Made by a program: the position numbers and the translations under genes
Shown: in pieces, positions 43,372 to 52,282 of the stretch
Layout: every line of letters begins with the position of its first letter
Position numbering within the stretch: the stretch's first letter is position 1
Notes under the pieces: model-generated
Database searches by the model: none
What the model was told of the DNA's origin: nothing
The model's input: only the letters and a program-made list of their open reading frames with translations
NCBI GenBank assembly: GCA_041393535.1
Contig: JAWKJY010000005.1
Span: 1-64,000 of the forward strand
Origin: JAWKJY01 sp041393535
Lineage (GTDB): Bacteria > Actinomycetota > Thermoleophilia > Gaiellales > Gaiellaceae
Direction of reading: 5' to 3'
Length of the DNA: 64,000 nt

Positions 43372-43710
43372 ATGGGAGTCCTCGACCTGTTCCGGCGCTC
43401 GCGCTCGATCGACGTCGCCGAGGCCGCCCGCATGCTCGCCGCCGGCGAGATCGTGCTCGTCGACGTCCGCGAGGCCGCCGAGTGGAAGGCCGGCCGCGCG
43501 CGCGGTGCGAAGCACGCGCCGCTGTCCGGCCTCGGTCGCCGGCTGGACGCCCTCACTGCGCCCGGCAAGCCCGTCGCGTTCATGTGCCGTTCGGGCCACC
43601 GCTCGGCGCTCGCCTGCCGCACGGCGCGCCGCCACGGCATCGACGCGATCAACGTCCGCGGCGGCCTGGCCGCCTGGCAGCAGGCCGGGCTCCCGGTGAC
43701 GAGGCGCTAG
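43372..43710 (+). CDS. Rhodanese-like sulfurtransferase domain protein
   Basis: 112 residues. A single rhodanese domain with the persulfide-forming cysteine in FMCRSGHRSALAC (residue ~66) and the terminal VRGGLAAWQQAGLPV. It moves sulfane sulfur or handles reactive sulfur species in the cytoplasm. There is no ribosome site before the ATG; a -10-like box immediately upstream suggests leaderless translation. Confidence 0.92.
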   Translation: MGVLDLFRRSRSIDVAEAARMLAAGEIVLVDVREAAEWKAGRARGAKHAPLSGLGRRLDALTAPGKPVAFMCRSGHRSALACRTARRHGIDAINVRGGLAAWQQAGLPVTRR

Positions 43711-43801
43711 GCACGCGCCGCCGCTCGGCCTCCCTAGAATCTGCGGCGATGGTCCGTCGGATCGCTGCGGCCCCTCGGCGATCCCGTCCGAGGGAGGTCC
43801 C

Positions 43802-44539
43802 GTGCGGCGCCGCCGTCTGCTCACGCTCACACTCGGTCTGGCCGCGCTCGCGGCCCTCGCGCCCGCTGCCGGAGCGGCCGTGAAGTCGTCCACGTACGCA
43901 CTCGTCGCGATCAGCCAGACCTCGTCCGTCGTGGCGACGAACGGCACGGCGACGTACCAGGCGAAGGCGACCTTCGTCTACACCGCCAAGCCGGGGAAGG
44001 CCCGCCTGCGCATCGACTTCCCGGCCAAGGGCGGGAATGCGGACGGATTCATCGCCGGCGGCACCAACCCCCGGTACGGCGTGCTGCAGGGCGTGTTCGC
44101 CCAGCAGGCGACCCAGTCGGGCACCGTGACGCACGAGGATCGCTCCTGTCAGTTCCGGAGCGGCGAGGTGCCGAAGGAGGAGCGCGAGTTGAACGTCACG
44201 TTCCGCCGCACCTCGGCCGGGAACCCGCGCTTCGTCTACCCGGTGGTGCTGGGCCCGAACGCGCTCGAGCGACTGTACGAGGAGATCGGGTTCTTCGACC
44301 GCAACCAGTGCAACGTCCGGCGCGATCTCGTGCCCGTGCGGCCGGCGTCGCCGTCCGGCTTCGAGACGGAGGTGTCCTTCCCTGTGAAGCGCTCGAAGCT
44401 CCGCCTGGCGTTCGCCGGCAAGCCGAGGACGATCGTGCTCCGGGGGACGACGACCACGCCGATCGACGTCGTGCCGAATCGGGCCGGCGAGCTGACCGTC
44501 ACGACGAGGATCACGCTGAGGCTGGTTGCCTCGAGCTGA
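43802..44539 (+). CDS. Secreted protein of unknown function
   Basis: 245 residues. A signal peptide (RRRRLLTLTLGLAALAALAPAAGA) is followed by a beta-rich domain with repeated Thr/Val strands and two cysteines (RSCQFRSG and NQCNVRRD) that may pair. No catalytic motif or known family is evident to me. The GTG start follows GGGAGG. A hairpin eight bases past the stop ends the unit. Confidence 0.75.
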   Translation: MRRRRLLTLTLGLAALAALAPAAGAAVKSSTYALVAISQTSSVVATNGTATYQAKATFVYTAKPGKARLRIDFPAKGGNADGFIAGGTNPRYGVLQGVFAQQATQSGTVTHEDRSCQFRSGEVPKEERELNVTFRRTSAGNPRFVYPVVLGPNALERLYEEIGFFDRNQCNVRRDLVPVRPASPSGFETEVSFPVKRSKLRLAFAGKPRTIVLRGTTTTPIDVVPNRAGELTVTTRITLRLVASS

Positions 44540-44547
44540 ACCTGGCA

Positions 44548-44571
44548 GCCGGGTCGGCCGGCCGGCCCGGC
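44548..44571 (+). terminator. Hairpin terminator
   Basis: GCCGGGTCGGCC (44548-44559) pairs with GGCCGGCCCGGC (44560-44571) with one G-T pair. It begins eight bases after the stop of the secreted protein gene. Confidence 0.6.
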
Positions 44572-44696
44572 AGGTCCTAGGACCATCGGCCGATTGCGTC
44601 GGCTCGGTGGCGTCGCCAGGCTTGTGACACGGCGCACGTCGTACGGGCGGGGCGAGTGGCAGCTCGTCCCCGTCCGACACGGCGCCGGGACGCCCC

Positions 44697-44990
44697 ATGT
44701 CGCTCGCGGCTCCGACTCCCCGTCGCTCGCACGTCCGCCCCGCGGCGGTGGCGCTAGCTGCGGCCGGGGTGATCGGCTTCTGGCTCGCCCAGGCGCCGGG
44801 CACGTCGGTGCCGTCGCAACGGCCCGGTCGCGCCCCCGGCGCGATCGTCGCTCGCAGCGTCGCGTCGCAGCCGCCGGCCCGCGCCGTCGACCAGGGGAGG
44901 ACGGGGCCGGGGGAGGCCTCGCCGGTCGACGGCGGGCCTGGCGGCCGTCCGCTGCCGCACCGGCACGCGGTCCTGCGTCGTCCCTCGTAG
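44697..44990 (+). CDS. Possible small membrane-anchored protein
   Basis: 97 residues: a basic N-terminus, one hydrophobic helix (PAAVALAAAGVIGFWLAQAPG) and a Pro/Arg/Gly-rich tail without recognisable domain. The ribosome site is weak and the composition is that of the surrounding DNA, so this could be a chance frame. I keep it because the start, helix and stop are coherent and nothing else fills the stretch. Confidence 0.35.
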   Translation: MSLAAPTPRRSHVRPAAVALAAAGVIGFWLAQAPGTSVPSQRPGRAPGAIVARSVASQPPARAVDQGRTGPGEASPVDGGPGGRPLPHRHAVLRRPS

Positions 44991-45040
44991 GGCCCCGGGT
45001 CGTTCGCCGCTCGCCGTCCCGGTCGGGGATGATCCGGGGG

Positions 45041-45568
45041 ATGGCACGGGTGGTCGCCCTCCTGCGAGGCGTGAACGTCGGCGGCAGGCGGCTCGCGATG
45101 GCGACGCTGCGCGACGGGCTCGCCCGGGCCGGGTGCGACCGCGTCGAGACCTACGTGCAGAGCGGCAACGTCGTCCTCGTCCCGCCCGAGCCCGCGCCGG
45201 ACGACCTGGCCGGCTGGCTCGAGGCCCGGATCGGCGAGCTCGCCGGCTTCCCGGTGCCGGTCGTCCTGCGCACCGCGGCCGAGCTCGCGGCCGTCGTGGC
45301 CGCGAGCCCGTACCCGCAGGCAGGCGGCGCGCAGCTCCACGTCTCGTTCTACCGCGAGGCGCCTGTCGACCTGCTCGCGGGCATCGATCTGGCGGCCTTC
45401 GCGCCGGGGCACGCGACGCTCGTGGGGCGCGACCTCTACCTCCACCTGCCGGACGGGATGGGCCGGGCCGCGCTCCCGGCCGCGCTCGCGAGGGCCGGCG
45501 GGACGGCGACCACGCGCAACTGGAACACCGTGCTGCGGCTCGCCGAGCTCGCCGCCTCGTCGACCTAG
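45041..45568 (+). CDS. DUF1697 family protein
   Basis: 175 residues. The N-terminal ARVVALLRGVNVGGRRLAMATL and VETYVQSGNVVL, and the C-terminal TTRNWNTVLRLAEL, are diagnostic of DUF1697. The fold is known from structural genomics but the function is not. ATG 45041 is preferred to an upstream ATG 12 bases before it. Confidence 0.9.
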   Translation: MARVVALLRGVNVGGRRLAMATLRDGLARAGCDRVETYVQSGNVVLVPPEPAPDDLAGWLEARIGELAGFPVPVVLRTAAELAAVVAASPYPQAGGAQLHVSFYREAPVDLLAGIDLAAFAPGHATLVGRDLYLHLPDGMGRAALPAALARAGGTATTRNWNTVLRLAELAASST

Positions 45569-45574
45569 GCCCGG

Positions 45575-45778
45575 TCAGCGGAGCACGGTCTCGCAGCCGG
45601 TGACGGTGTCGACCGGGTCGACGCGGGTGGTGTCGGTGCCGGGGCCGCCGGTGAGGACGTCCTCGCCTGCCAGGACGAGCGAGCACGCGAGCGCTGCCGC
45701 GAGGACGCAACGTTGGACAGTCGCGCGGGGACGCTCCCGGGCAGGAGGGAAGGGCCGCAGCCCCGTGGATCGGCTCAT
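45575..45778 (-). CDS. Short exported peptide with a remnant RTX-type calcium-binding motif
   Basis: 67 residues: a basic start, a hydrophobic segment (CVLAAALACSLVLAG) and then GEDVLTGGPGTDTT, one turn of the nonapeptide found in RTX/haemolysin-type calcium-binding repeats, ending TVTGCETVLR. Full proteins of this kind have many such turns, so this looks like the two ends of a longer gene joined by deletion, or a pseudogene. Its ATG lies about 45 bp from the promoter of the divergent hydantoinase operon. Confidence 0.4.
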   Translation of the reverse strand: MSRSTGLRPFPPARERPRATVQRCVLAAALACSLVLAGEDVLTGGPGTDTTRVDPVDTVTGCETVLR

Positions 45779-45823
45779 GGTGGCGGGGACGGGGTCGGAA
45801 TGCGACGTGCCCGCGGGCCCCGC

Positions 45824-45852
45824 TTGACCTGTCTGATTGTCGACAGTAGGAT
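45824..45852 (+). promoter_or_regulatory. Housekeeping-type promoter with internal palindrome, hydantoinase operon
   Basis: TTGACC (45824-45829), a 17-base spacer and TAGGAT (45847-45852) make a near-consensus actinobacterial promoter 34 bp before the first gene. The spacer contains the palindrome TGTCGACA (45838-45845), flanked by CTGTC/GACAG. A GntR-family repressor is encoded in the operon, so autoregulation here is likely. Confidence 0.7.
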
Positions 45853-45885
45853 CGCGCCCTCAGCGTCGAGGAGGAGGTGCTGCCC

Positions 45886-47913
45886 ATGTCGGTCAGAGCC
45901 GGGGTCGACACCGGAGGGACGTTCACCGATCTGGTGCTGCTGGACGAGCAGACCGGGAAGATCCGGATGGCGAAGGTGCTGTCCACCCCGAAGCAGCCGC
46001 AGCAGGCGGTCTTCGACTCGTTCGCGAAGGCGGGGCTGGAGACGAGCGAGATCTCGGCGTTCGTCCACGGGACGACGGTCGCGACGAACGCGCTGATCGA
46101 GCGGCGCGGCGCGAACGTCGCGCTGCTGACGACCGACGGCTTCCGCGACATCCTCCGCATCCAGCGCGTGACGCGGCCGAACCACTTCGACCTGCACTGG
46201 GTGAAGCCGCGCCACTTCGTGCCGCGCTCGCGCTGCGTCGGCATCCCCGAGCGCGTCCTGCGCGACGGCGAGGTGCTGATCCCGCTCGACGAGGACGCCG
46301 TGCGCGCCGAGGTGCGGCGCCTGCGCGACTCGGGCGAGGTCGCCGCGATCGCGGTCTCGTACATCTTCTCGTTCGTCAACCCCGACCACGAGCTGCGCAC
46401 GCGCGAGCTGATCCACGAGGAGTGGCCGGGCGTGCTCGTCTCCCTCTCGCACGAGGTGCTCCCGCGCTGGCGCGAGTACGAGCGGACGTCGACGACCGTG
46501 CTCGACGCGTACCTCAAGCCGCTGATGCACGACTACATGGCCCGCCTGGAGGCCCAGTGCGACGAGGGCGGCATCGACCAGCTCTTCATCCTCCGCTCGA
46601 ACGGCGGCGTGCAGACGCCCGAGCGCGCGCGCGAGCAGCCCGTCTCGCTCGTCCGCTCGGGCCCGTCCGGCGGGATCATGGCCACGGCCGCGCTCGGCAA
46701 GTCGCTCGGCCTGGGCGACCTCATCGCCTGCGACATGGGCGGCACGAGCTTCGAGGCGTGCCTCCTGCCCGGCTCGGAGCCGGCCTTCACGAACCTCGAG
46801 GAGCTCGAGTACGGCGTCCCGATCGCCCTGACGATGGTCGACGCGCGCGCGATCGGCGCGGGCGGCGGCAGCCTCGCCTGGATGGACGCAGCAGGGATCC
46901 TCAAGGTCGGGCCACGCAGCGCGGGGGCCGATCCGGGGCCGGCCTGCTACGGCCGCGGGGGCACGCAGGCGACGACGACCGACGCGAACGTCGTGCTCGG
47001 GCGGCTCGCGCCCGAGTTCCTCCTCGCCGGCGACCTGAAGCTGGACGTCGAGGCGGCCGGCCGCGCGCTCGACCCGCTCGCCGAGGCGCTCGGCCTCTCC
47101 CGCGAGCGCGTCGCCCAGGGCGTCGTCGACGTCGCCAACTCCAACATGGCGCAGGCGCTCCGCCTGGTCTCGACCGATCGCGGCTACGACCCGCGCGGCT
47201 CGACGCTCGTCGCCTACGGCGGCGCCGGGCCGCTGCACGCGTGCGAGCTGGCCCGCGCGCTCCAGATCGGCCAGGTGCTGATCCCGCTCTACCCGGGCGC
47301 GTTCTCGGCCTTCGGCGCCCTGCTCGCCGACGCGCGCTTCGACTACACGCGGACGGCGTGGATGCGGATGCGCTCGCTCGACCTCGGTCGCATCAACGAC
47401 CTGTTCGCCGGCATGGAGCGGCGCGCGGTCGACGACTTCGCGCGGGAGGGCTTCGCCGAGGCGCCGAAGCTCGTCCGCTCGGTCGAGATGCGCTACGTCG
47501 GCCAGAACTGGGAGCTCGCGGTGTCGATGCCCGGCGGCGAGCTGACACAGGCCGACTTCGACCGCGCCGCGAAGCTGTTCGAGGAGGAGCACGAGCGCTT
47601 CTACGGCTACTCGATCCCCGGCGAGGAGCTCGAGCTGCTGACGTTCAACGTCGCGGCGGTCGGGACGCGCCAGCAGGTCGAGCTGCCGAAGCTCGAGCGC
47701 GGCGCCGCGCCCGAGCCGGTCGACCGGCGCCCGGTGATCTTCGACGCGAGCGTGGGCGCCGTCGAGACCGCGATCTACCACCGGGACTCGTTCCCGGCCG
47801 GCGCCGAGATCCACGGCCCGGCGGTCGTCGGCCAGACCGACGCCACCACCCTGATCCCGCCCGGGGCCGTCGCGCGCGTCGACGACCACGGCAACCTGCT
47901 GATCACGGTCTGA
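45886..47913 (+). CDS. hyuA: Hydantoinase/oxoprolinase family protein, subunit A
   Basis: 675 residues. An actin-like ATPase fold: RAGVDTGGTFTDLVLLDE at the start (phosphate 1), FVHGTTVATNALIERRGA, DLIACDMGGTSFEA and GAGGGSLAWMDA (phosphate 2 region), and VAYGGAGPLHACELARAL near residue 440. Family members open hydantoins or 5-oxoproline using ATP, or carboxylate acetone and related substrates, always with a B subunit. ATG 45886 sits eight bases after GAGGAGG. First gene of a seven-gene operon whose other enzymes suggest breakdown of a cyclic amide or amine compound. Confidence 0.92.
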   Translation: MSVRAGVDTGGTFTDLVLLDEQTGKIRMAKVLSTPKQPQQAVFDSFAKAGLETSEISAFVHGTTVATNALIERRGANVALLTTDGFRDILRIQRVTRPNHFDLHWVKPRHFVPRSRCVGIPERVLRDGEVLIPLDEDAVRAEVRRLRDSGEVAAIAVSYIFSFVNPDHELRTRELIHEEWPGVLVSLSHEVLPRWREYERTSTTVLDAYLKPLMHDYMARLEAQCDEGGIDQLFILRSNGGVQTPERAREQPVSLVRSGPSGGIMATAALGKSLGLGDLIACDMGGTSFEACLLPGSEPAFTNLEELEYGVPIALTMVDARAIGAGGGSLAWMDAAGILKVGPRSAGADPGPACYGRGGTQATTTDANVVLGRLAPEFLLAGDLKLDVEAAGRALDPLAEALGLSRERVAQGVVDVANSNMAQALRLVSTDRGYDPRGSTLVAYGGAGPLHACELARALQIGQVLIPLYPGAFSAFGALLADARFDYTRTAWMRMRSLDLGRINDLFAGMERRAVDDFAREGFAEAPKLVRSVEMRYVGQNWELAVSMPGGELTQADFDRAAKLFEEEHERFYGYSIPGEELELLTFNVAAVGTRQQVELPKLERGAAPEPVDRRPVIFDASVGAVETAIYHRDSFPAGAEIHGPAVVGQTDATTLIPPGAVARVDDHGNLLITV

Positions 47914-47920
47914 GGAGGAG

Positions 47921-49714
47921 ATGATGGCCACCGCACCGGTGATCCGCACCGACCCGTTCCTGCTCGAGATCATCCGCAACCACCTCATCACCACCTGCAA
48001 GGAGATGGGGATCGCGATGATGCGGACGAGCTACTCGCCGATGTTCAACGAGGCGCTCGACTTCTCGTGCGTCGTCTTCGACGGCGAGGGCGAGATGGTC
48101 GCGCAGGCGCCCTTCGTGCCCGCGCAGATCGGCTCGACGGTCCACATCGTCCCGACCGCGATCGCGGAGATCGGCGTCGAGAACCTCAAGCCCGGCGACG
48201 TCATCTTCACGAACGACCAGTACCGCTCGAACTGCCACCTGCCGGAGTTCGTGGTGATCAAGCCGTACTTCCACGAGGGCCGCGTGCTCGCGTACACGGC
48301 GAACATCGCCCACATGACGGACGTCGGCGGCATGGTCCCGGCCGCGTTCGGCGACCACCAGAACTGCTTCCAGGAGGGCATCCGCTTCCCGCCCGTGAAG
48401 GTCTACGAGGAGGATCGCGAGGTCGAGTCGATCTTCAAGATCCTGATCTCGAACGTCCGCACGCCGAAGCACTCCTACGGCGACATGAAGGCGATGATCG
48501 GGTCGCTCTACCTGGCCGAGCGGCGGATCGCCGAGCTGGTCGAGCGCTACGGCGTCGAGTCGTTCGTGCAGTGCTGCGAGGACATCAAGGACGTCTCCGA
48601 GCGCCTCATGCGCGCCGAGATCGCGTCCTGGCCCGACGGCGAGTACACGGCGGACGGGCTGCTCGAGGACGACGGCGTCGTCGCCGACCGGCCGTGGAAG
48701 ATCCAGGGCACGCTCGTGATCCGCGGCGACGAGCTGATCGTCGACTTCACCGGCTCCGACCCGCAGTGCTTCGGCCCGGCGAACCAGACGTTCGGGACGA
48801 CCGCGTCGTCGGCGTACAACGCCGTGCTGCACATGGTGCGCTCGGACATCCCGTACAACCACGGCTGCTACCGGCCGATCTCGGTGATCGCGCCGCCCGG
48901 CTCGTTCATGAACGTGAGCTACCCGGCGGCCAGCACCGGCGGGAACTCCGACACGCACCCGACCACCGTCGACGTGCTGCTGAAGGCGTTCTCGCAGTTC
49001 TCCGAGGCGTCGTCGGCCGCCGACGGCGGCACGTGCGGCTGCATCGGCTTCGGCGGCGAGGCGCCGGACACGCACGAGCCCTACGCGCACCTCCACCTCG
49101 AGGGCGTCGGCTGGGGTGGGCGCAACGACGCGGACGGGAACGACGCGCAGTTCGTGAAGAACGGCAACTGCGCGAACACGCCCGTCGAGGTCGCCGAGAC
49201 GCGCTACCCGTTCCTGAACATGGAGTACCAGCTCGAGCCCGGCAAGGTCGGCCACGGGCGGCACCGCGGCGGCTACGGCACGCGCCGGGTGTTCCGCTTC
49301 CTCGCCGACGGCGTCCACATCGGCTCGCACACGAACCGCCACCGCGTGAAGGCCTGGGGCCTGAACGACGGCCACGACGGCACGAACACGGTGATCGCGT
49401 TCCGCCGCAAGGGCGAGTCCGAGTGGGTGCGCGCGCGCGAGGCGTTCGGGTCGGCCTCGTACGGCAAGTTCTCGAACATCGTCATGAACGCGGGCGACGA
49501 GATGCTCTTCGTCACCCCGTCCGGCGGCGGCTACGGCGACCCGCTCGAGCGCGACCCCGCGCTCGTGCTGCTCGACTGGGCGGACGGCCTGCTGCCGGCC
49601 GACGAGGCGAGCGCCGTCTACGGCGTCGTGATCGACGAGGCCGCGAGCGCCGTGGACGAGGCGGCCACCCAGGCCCGCCGGGAGGAGCTTCGGAGCGAGG
49701 GGAGCGCACGGTGA
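47921..49714 (+). CDS. hyuB: Hydantoinase/oxoprolinase family protein, subunit B
   Basis: 597 residues, complete HydB fold. Signatures: SYSPMFNEALDFSCVVFDGEG near the start, FTNDQYRSNCHLPEFVVI, GSDPQCFGPANQTFGTT, STGGNSDTHPTTVDVLL and VTPSGGGYGDPLERDP at the end. It forms the catalytic complex with subunit A. Double ATG at 47921/47924; the second has the better spacing from GAGGAGG. The stop overlaps the next gene (GTGA). Confidence 0.93.
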   Translation: MMATAPVIRTDPFLLEIIRNHLITTCKEMGIAMMRTSYSPMFNEALDFSCVVFDGEGEMVAQAPFVPAQIGSTVHIVPTAIAEIGVENLKPGDVIFTNDQYRSNCHLPEFVVIKPYFHEGRVLAYTANIAHMTDVGGMVPAAFGDHQNCFQEGIRFPPVKVYEEDREVESIFKILISNVRTPKHSYGDMKAMIGSLYLAERRIAELVERYGVESFVQCCEDIKDVSERLMRAEIASWPDGEYTADGLLEDDGVVADRPWKIQGTLVIRGDELIVDFTGSDPQCFGPANQTFGTTASSAYNAVLHMVRSDIPYNHGCYRPISVIAPPGSFMNVSYPAASTGGNSDTHPTTVDVLLKAFSQFSEASSAADGGTCGCIGFGGEAPDTHEPYAHLHLEGVGWGGRNDADGNDAQFVKNGNCANTPVEVAETRYPFLNMEYQLEPGKVGHGRHRGGYGTRRVFRFLADGVHIGSHTNRHRVKAWGLNDGHDGTNTVIAFRRKGESEWVRAREAFGSASYGKFSNIVMNAGDEMLFVTPSGGGYGDPLERDPALVLLDWADGLLPADEASAVYGVVIDEAASAVDEAATQARREELRSEGSAR

Positions 49715-49908
49715 GCATCTACCGCGAGGTCAACGAGATGCCGCGCTGCGGCGCCTGCGGGAAGCTGTTGACGGTCGGCGGGCAGGTCGAGGAGCGCCTC
49801 GGCCACCGGATCGTCTTCTGCAGCGCGCAGTGCATCCGGGTCTTCGACACCTACAAGGCGCCGAAGTACGGCGACGCGGCGGTGTGGCCCGAGTCGATCG
49901 CGCGATGA
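49711..49908 (+). CDS. Small zinc-ribbon protein, putative third subunit of the Hyu complex
   Basis: 65 residues with four cysteines arranged CGAC ... FCSAQC and the TRASH-like VFCSAQCIRVFDTYKAPKYGD. Acetone and acetophenone carboxylases, relatives of HyuAB, carry a small zinc-containing gamma subunit, and this gene occupies the corresponding position. It overlaps hyuB and the GntR gene by four bases each, so all are made together. The subunit role is inferred from position. Confidence 0.75.
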   Translation: MSIYREVNEMPRCGACGKLLTVGGQVEERLGHRIVFCSAQCIRVFDTYKAPKYGDAAVWPESIAR

Positions 49909-50567
49909 GCGAGGTCGGGACGTTCGAGGCCGTCGAGCGCGTCTCGACCACCGAGCAGGTCATGCGGGCGCTTCGCCGGGCGATCGTCTCCGGCGAGCTC
50001 CCGCAGGGGGCGCAGCTGCGCGAGGTCCAGCTCGCGCAGCAGCTCGGCACCGGCCGCAGCGCCGTCCGCGAGGCGGTCCGCCAGCTCGTCCAGGAGGGGC
50101 TCGTCCACCACGAGGTCCACCGCGGCGCGTTCGTGCGGATGTTCACGCCCGACGACATCGTCGACGTCTACCGGGCGCGCGAGGCGGTCGAGCTGGCGGC
50201 GGTCGAGCTCGTGCTCGCCGCCGAGTCGGTCGACCTCGCCCCGCTCCGGGCGGCGCTCGACCGGCTGCGGGAGGCGGCCGCGTGCGGGTCGGGCACCTGG
50301 CGGGACATGGCCGAGGCGGACATCGCCTTCCACGAGGCGCTCGTCCTGCGGGCCGGGAGCCCGCGCCTCGCGCGGATGGCGGCGACGCTCGCGGCCGAGT
50401 CGCGGATGCACCTGCTCGCGTACCCGCCGTACTCGCCGCAGCGCAACGTCGAGGACCACGAGCGGATCCTCCTCGCGCTCGAGCAGGGCTCCGCCGAGGC
50501 GGTCGAGCTGCTGCGCGAGCACCTGCGCTACTCGGCCAGGCTCGCGACCGAGGGGAGGCAGGCATGA
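49905..50567 (+). CDS. GntR-family (FadR/FCD) transcriptional regulator
   Basis: 220 residues. The winged helix shows VMRALRRAIVSGELPQGAQLRE and the recognition helix GTGRSAVREAVRQLVQEGLV. The FCD ligand domain has YRAREAVELAAVEL and the histidines of its metal site in DIAFHEALVLRAGS and VEDHERILLALEQG. It probably represses the operon until a pathway acid binds. ATGA overlap upstream and downstream. Confidence 0.93.
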   Translation: MSEVGTFEAVERVSTTEQVMRALRRAIVSGELPQGAQLREVQLAQQLGTGRSAVREAVRQLVQEGLVHHEVHRGAFVRMFTPDDIVDVYRAREAVELAAVELVLAAESVDLAPLRAALDRLREAAACGSGTWRDMAEADIAFHEALVLRAGSPRLARMAATLAAESRMHLLAYPPYSPQRNVEDHERILLALEQGSAEAVELLREHLRYSARLATEGRQA

Positions 50568-51325
50568 GCGGGAGGCTGGACGGCAAGGTCGCGATCGTGA
50601 CCGGCGCGACCGAGGGGATCGGGCACGCGATCGCGCACGCGTTCGCGCGGGAGGGGGCGCGGCTGGTCGTCGTCGCCCGCCGGCCCGGGCCGGGCGAGGC
50701 GCTCGCGGCCGAGCTCGGCGGCGACGCCGTCTTCGTGGCCGGCGACGTCGCCGAGCCGGAGACGGCCGACCGGGCGGTCGCCGCGGCGCTCGACCGCTTC
50801 GGCCGCCTCGACGTGCTCGTCAACAACGCGGGGATCGACCTCTCGGGCGTGCCGCTGCTCGAGACGACCCCCCAGCAGGCGCGCGACGTCTTCGCCGTGA
50901 ACGCGCTCGGCTCGCTCTGGTTCCTGCTCGCCGCGGGGCGGGCGATGGCCGGGGGCGGCGGCGGCTCGATCGTCAACATCACGTCGCGGCTCGGCCACGT
51001 CGGCCTGCCCGGCTCGGTCGTCTACGGGGCGACGAAGGGCGCGCTGCACGCGCTCACGCGCGGCGCAGCCGTCGAGTGGGCGAGGACGGGCGTGCGCGTG
51101 AACGAGATCGCGCCCGGCCTGACCGAGACGCCGATGATCAAGGTGTGGATCGAGGAGCAGGCCGACCCGGCCGCGTTCCGCGAGGCGAGGCAGGACTCGA
51201 TCCCGATCGGGCGCTTCGCCACGCCGGACGAGGTCGCGGCCGCGGCGATCTACTTCGCCTCCGACGAGTCGGCGTCGGTGACGGGCGCGTGCCTCTCGAT
51301 CGACGGCGGCTACACGGCCGCATGA
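50564..51325 (+). CDS. SDR family NAD(P)-dependent oxidoreductase
   Basis: 253 residues. TGATEGIGHAIA binds the cofactor, NNAGID is the structural motif, the catalytic serine is in IVNITSRLG and the YxxxK in VVYGATKGALHAL. The end SVTGACLSIDGGYTAA is classical. Substrate unknown, but the operon context suggests oxidation of an alcohol intermediate. Overlaps both neighbours by four bases. Confidence 0.93.
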   Translation: MSGRLDGKVAIVTGATEGIGHAIAHAFAREGARLVVVARRPGPGEALAAELGGDAVFVAGDVAEPETADRAVAAALDRFGRLDVLVNNAGIDLSGVPLLETTPQQARDVFAVNALGSLWFLLAAGRAMAGGGGGSIVNITSRLGHVGLPGSVVYGATKGALHALTRGAAVEWARTGVRVNEIAPGLTETPMIKVWIEEQADPAAFREARQDSIPIGRFATPDEVAAAAIYFASDESASVTGACLSIDGGYTAA

Positions 51326-52282
51326 GCCGCTTTCGGGTCGTCTGCGCCGCCTCGGAGGTGCCGAGCGACGTCCTCGACGTCGAGGCCGCGGTGCTCGCCG
51401 AGGTCGACGCCGAGCTGGTCGACCTGCGCGACCGGCCGCTCGACTCGATCGTGGCCGAGCTCGCGCGGGCGGACGCCGTCCTGACGGAGGCGCTCGGGCG
51501 CGAGCGCTTCGACGCGCCGCGCATCGCGCAGCTCGAGCGCGCCCGCGTGATCAGCGTCTACGCCGTCCGCGGCGGCGATGGGGATCGTCGTCGCGAACGT
51601 GCCCGCGTACTGCACCGTCGACGTCGCCGAGCACGCCGTCCTGCTGCTCCTGGCGGCGTGGCGGAAGCTGCCGACCGCGCAGGCGGTCGCGCGGAGCGGC
51701 GACTGGGGGCTCGAGCCGCTGCGGCCGCTGCGGCGGCTCCGCGGCGCGACCGTCGGCCTCGTGGGCTTCGGGCGGATCGCGCGCGAGACGGCGGCCAGGC
51801 TCGCGCCGTTCGGCGTCGAGCTGCTCGCGCACGACCCCGCCGGCGACCCCGGCGAGGCCGGGCGGCTCGGCGTCCGCCTCTGCTCCCTCGACGCGCTGCT
51901 CGCCGCGAGCTCGGCGATCTCCATCCACGTCCCGCTGACCCCGGCGACCCGTGGGCTGATCGACGCCAGGGCGCTCGACCTGATGCCGCGTGGTGCGGTC
52001 GTCGTCAACGTCGGCCGCGGCGGCGTCGTCGACGAGGACGCGCTGCTCGACGCGCTCGAGCGCGGCCGGGTGGGCGCCGCCGCGCTCGACGTGCTCGCCG
52101 CCGAGCCGCCCGCGCCGGACCACCCGCTGCTCGCCCACGAGCGCGTGATCGTGACGCCGCACATGGCGTACTACACCGAGGACTCGCTGCGCGACCTCCG
52201 GACGACGGTCGCGCGCAACGCGGCCCTCGTCCTCACGGGACGGGAGCCGCTGTGGCGCGTCGAGCCGCCGGAGGTGGCGTGA
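51322..52282 (+). CDS. D-2-hydroxyacid dehydrogenase family protein, with a small internal deletion/frameshift
   Basis: About 318 residues. Substrate-binding N-terminus, then the nucleotide motif VGLVGFGRIARETAARLAP, HVPLTPATRGLID, the catalytic arginine in VVNVGRGGVVDEDAL, and VTPHMAYYTEDSLRDL with the histidine. Near 51570 the frame breaks: the usual stretch between ISVYAV and MGIVVANVP is shortened by roughly eight codons and thrown out of frame, as if short GTC-containing repeats had recombined. This may be an assembly slip or a real null mutation. The stop overlaps the next start. Confidence 0.82.
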
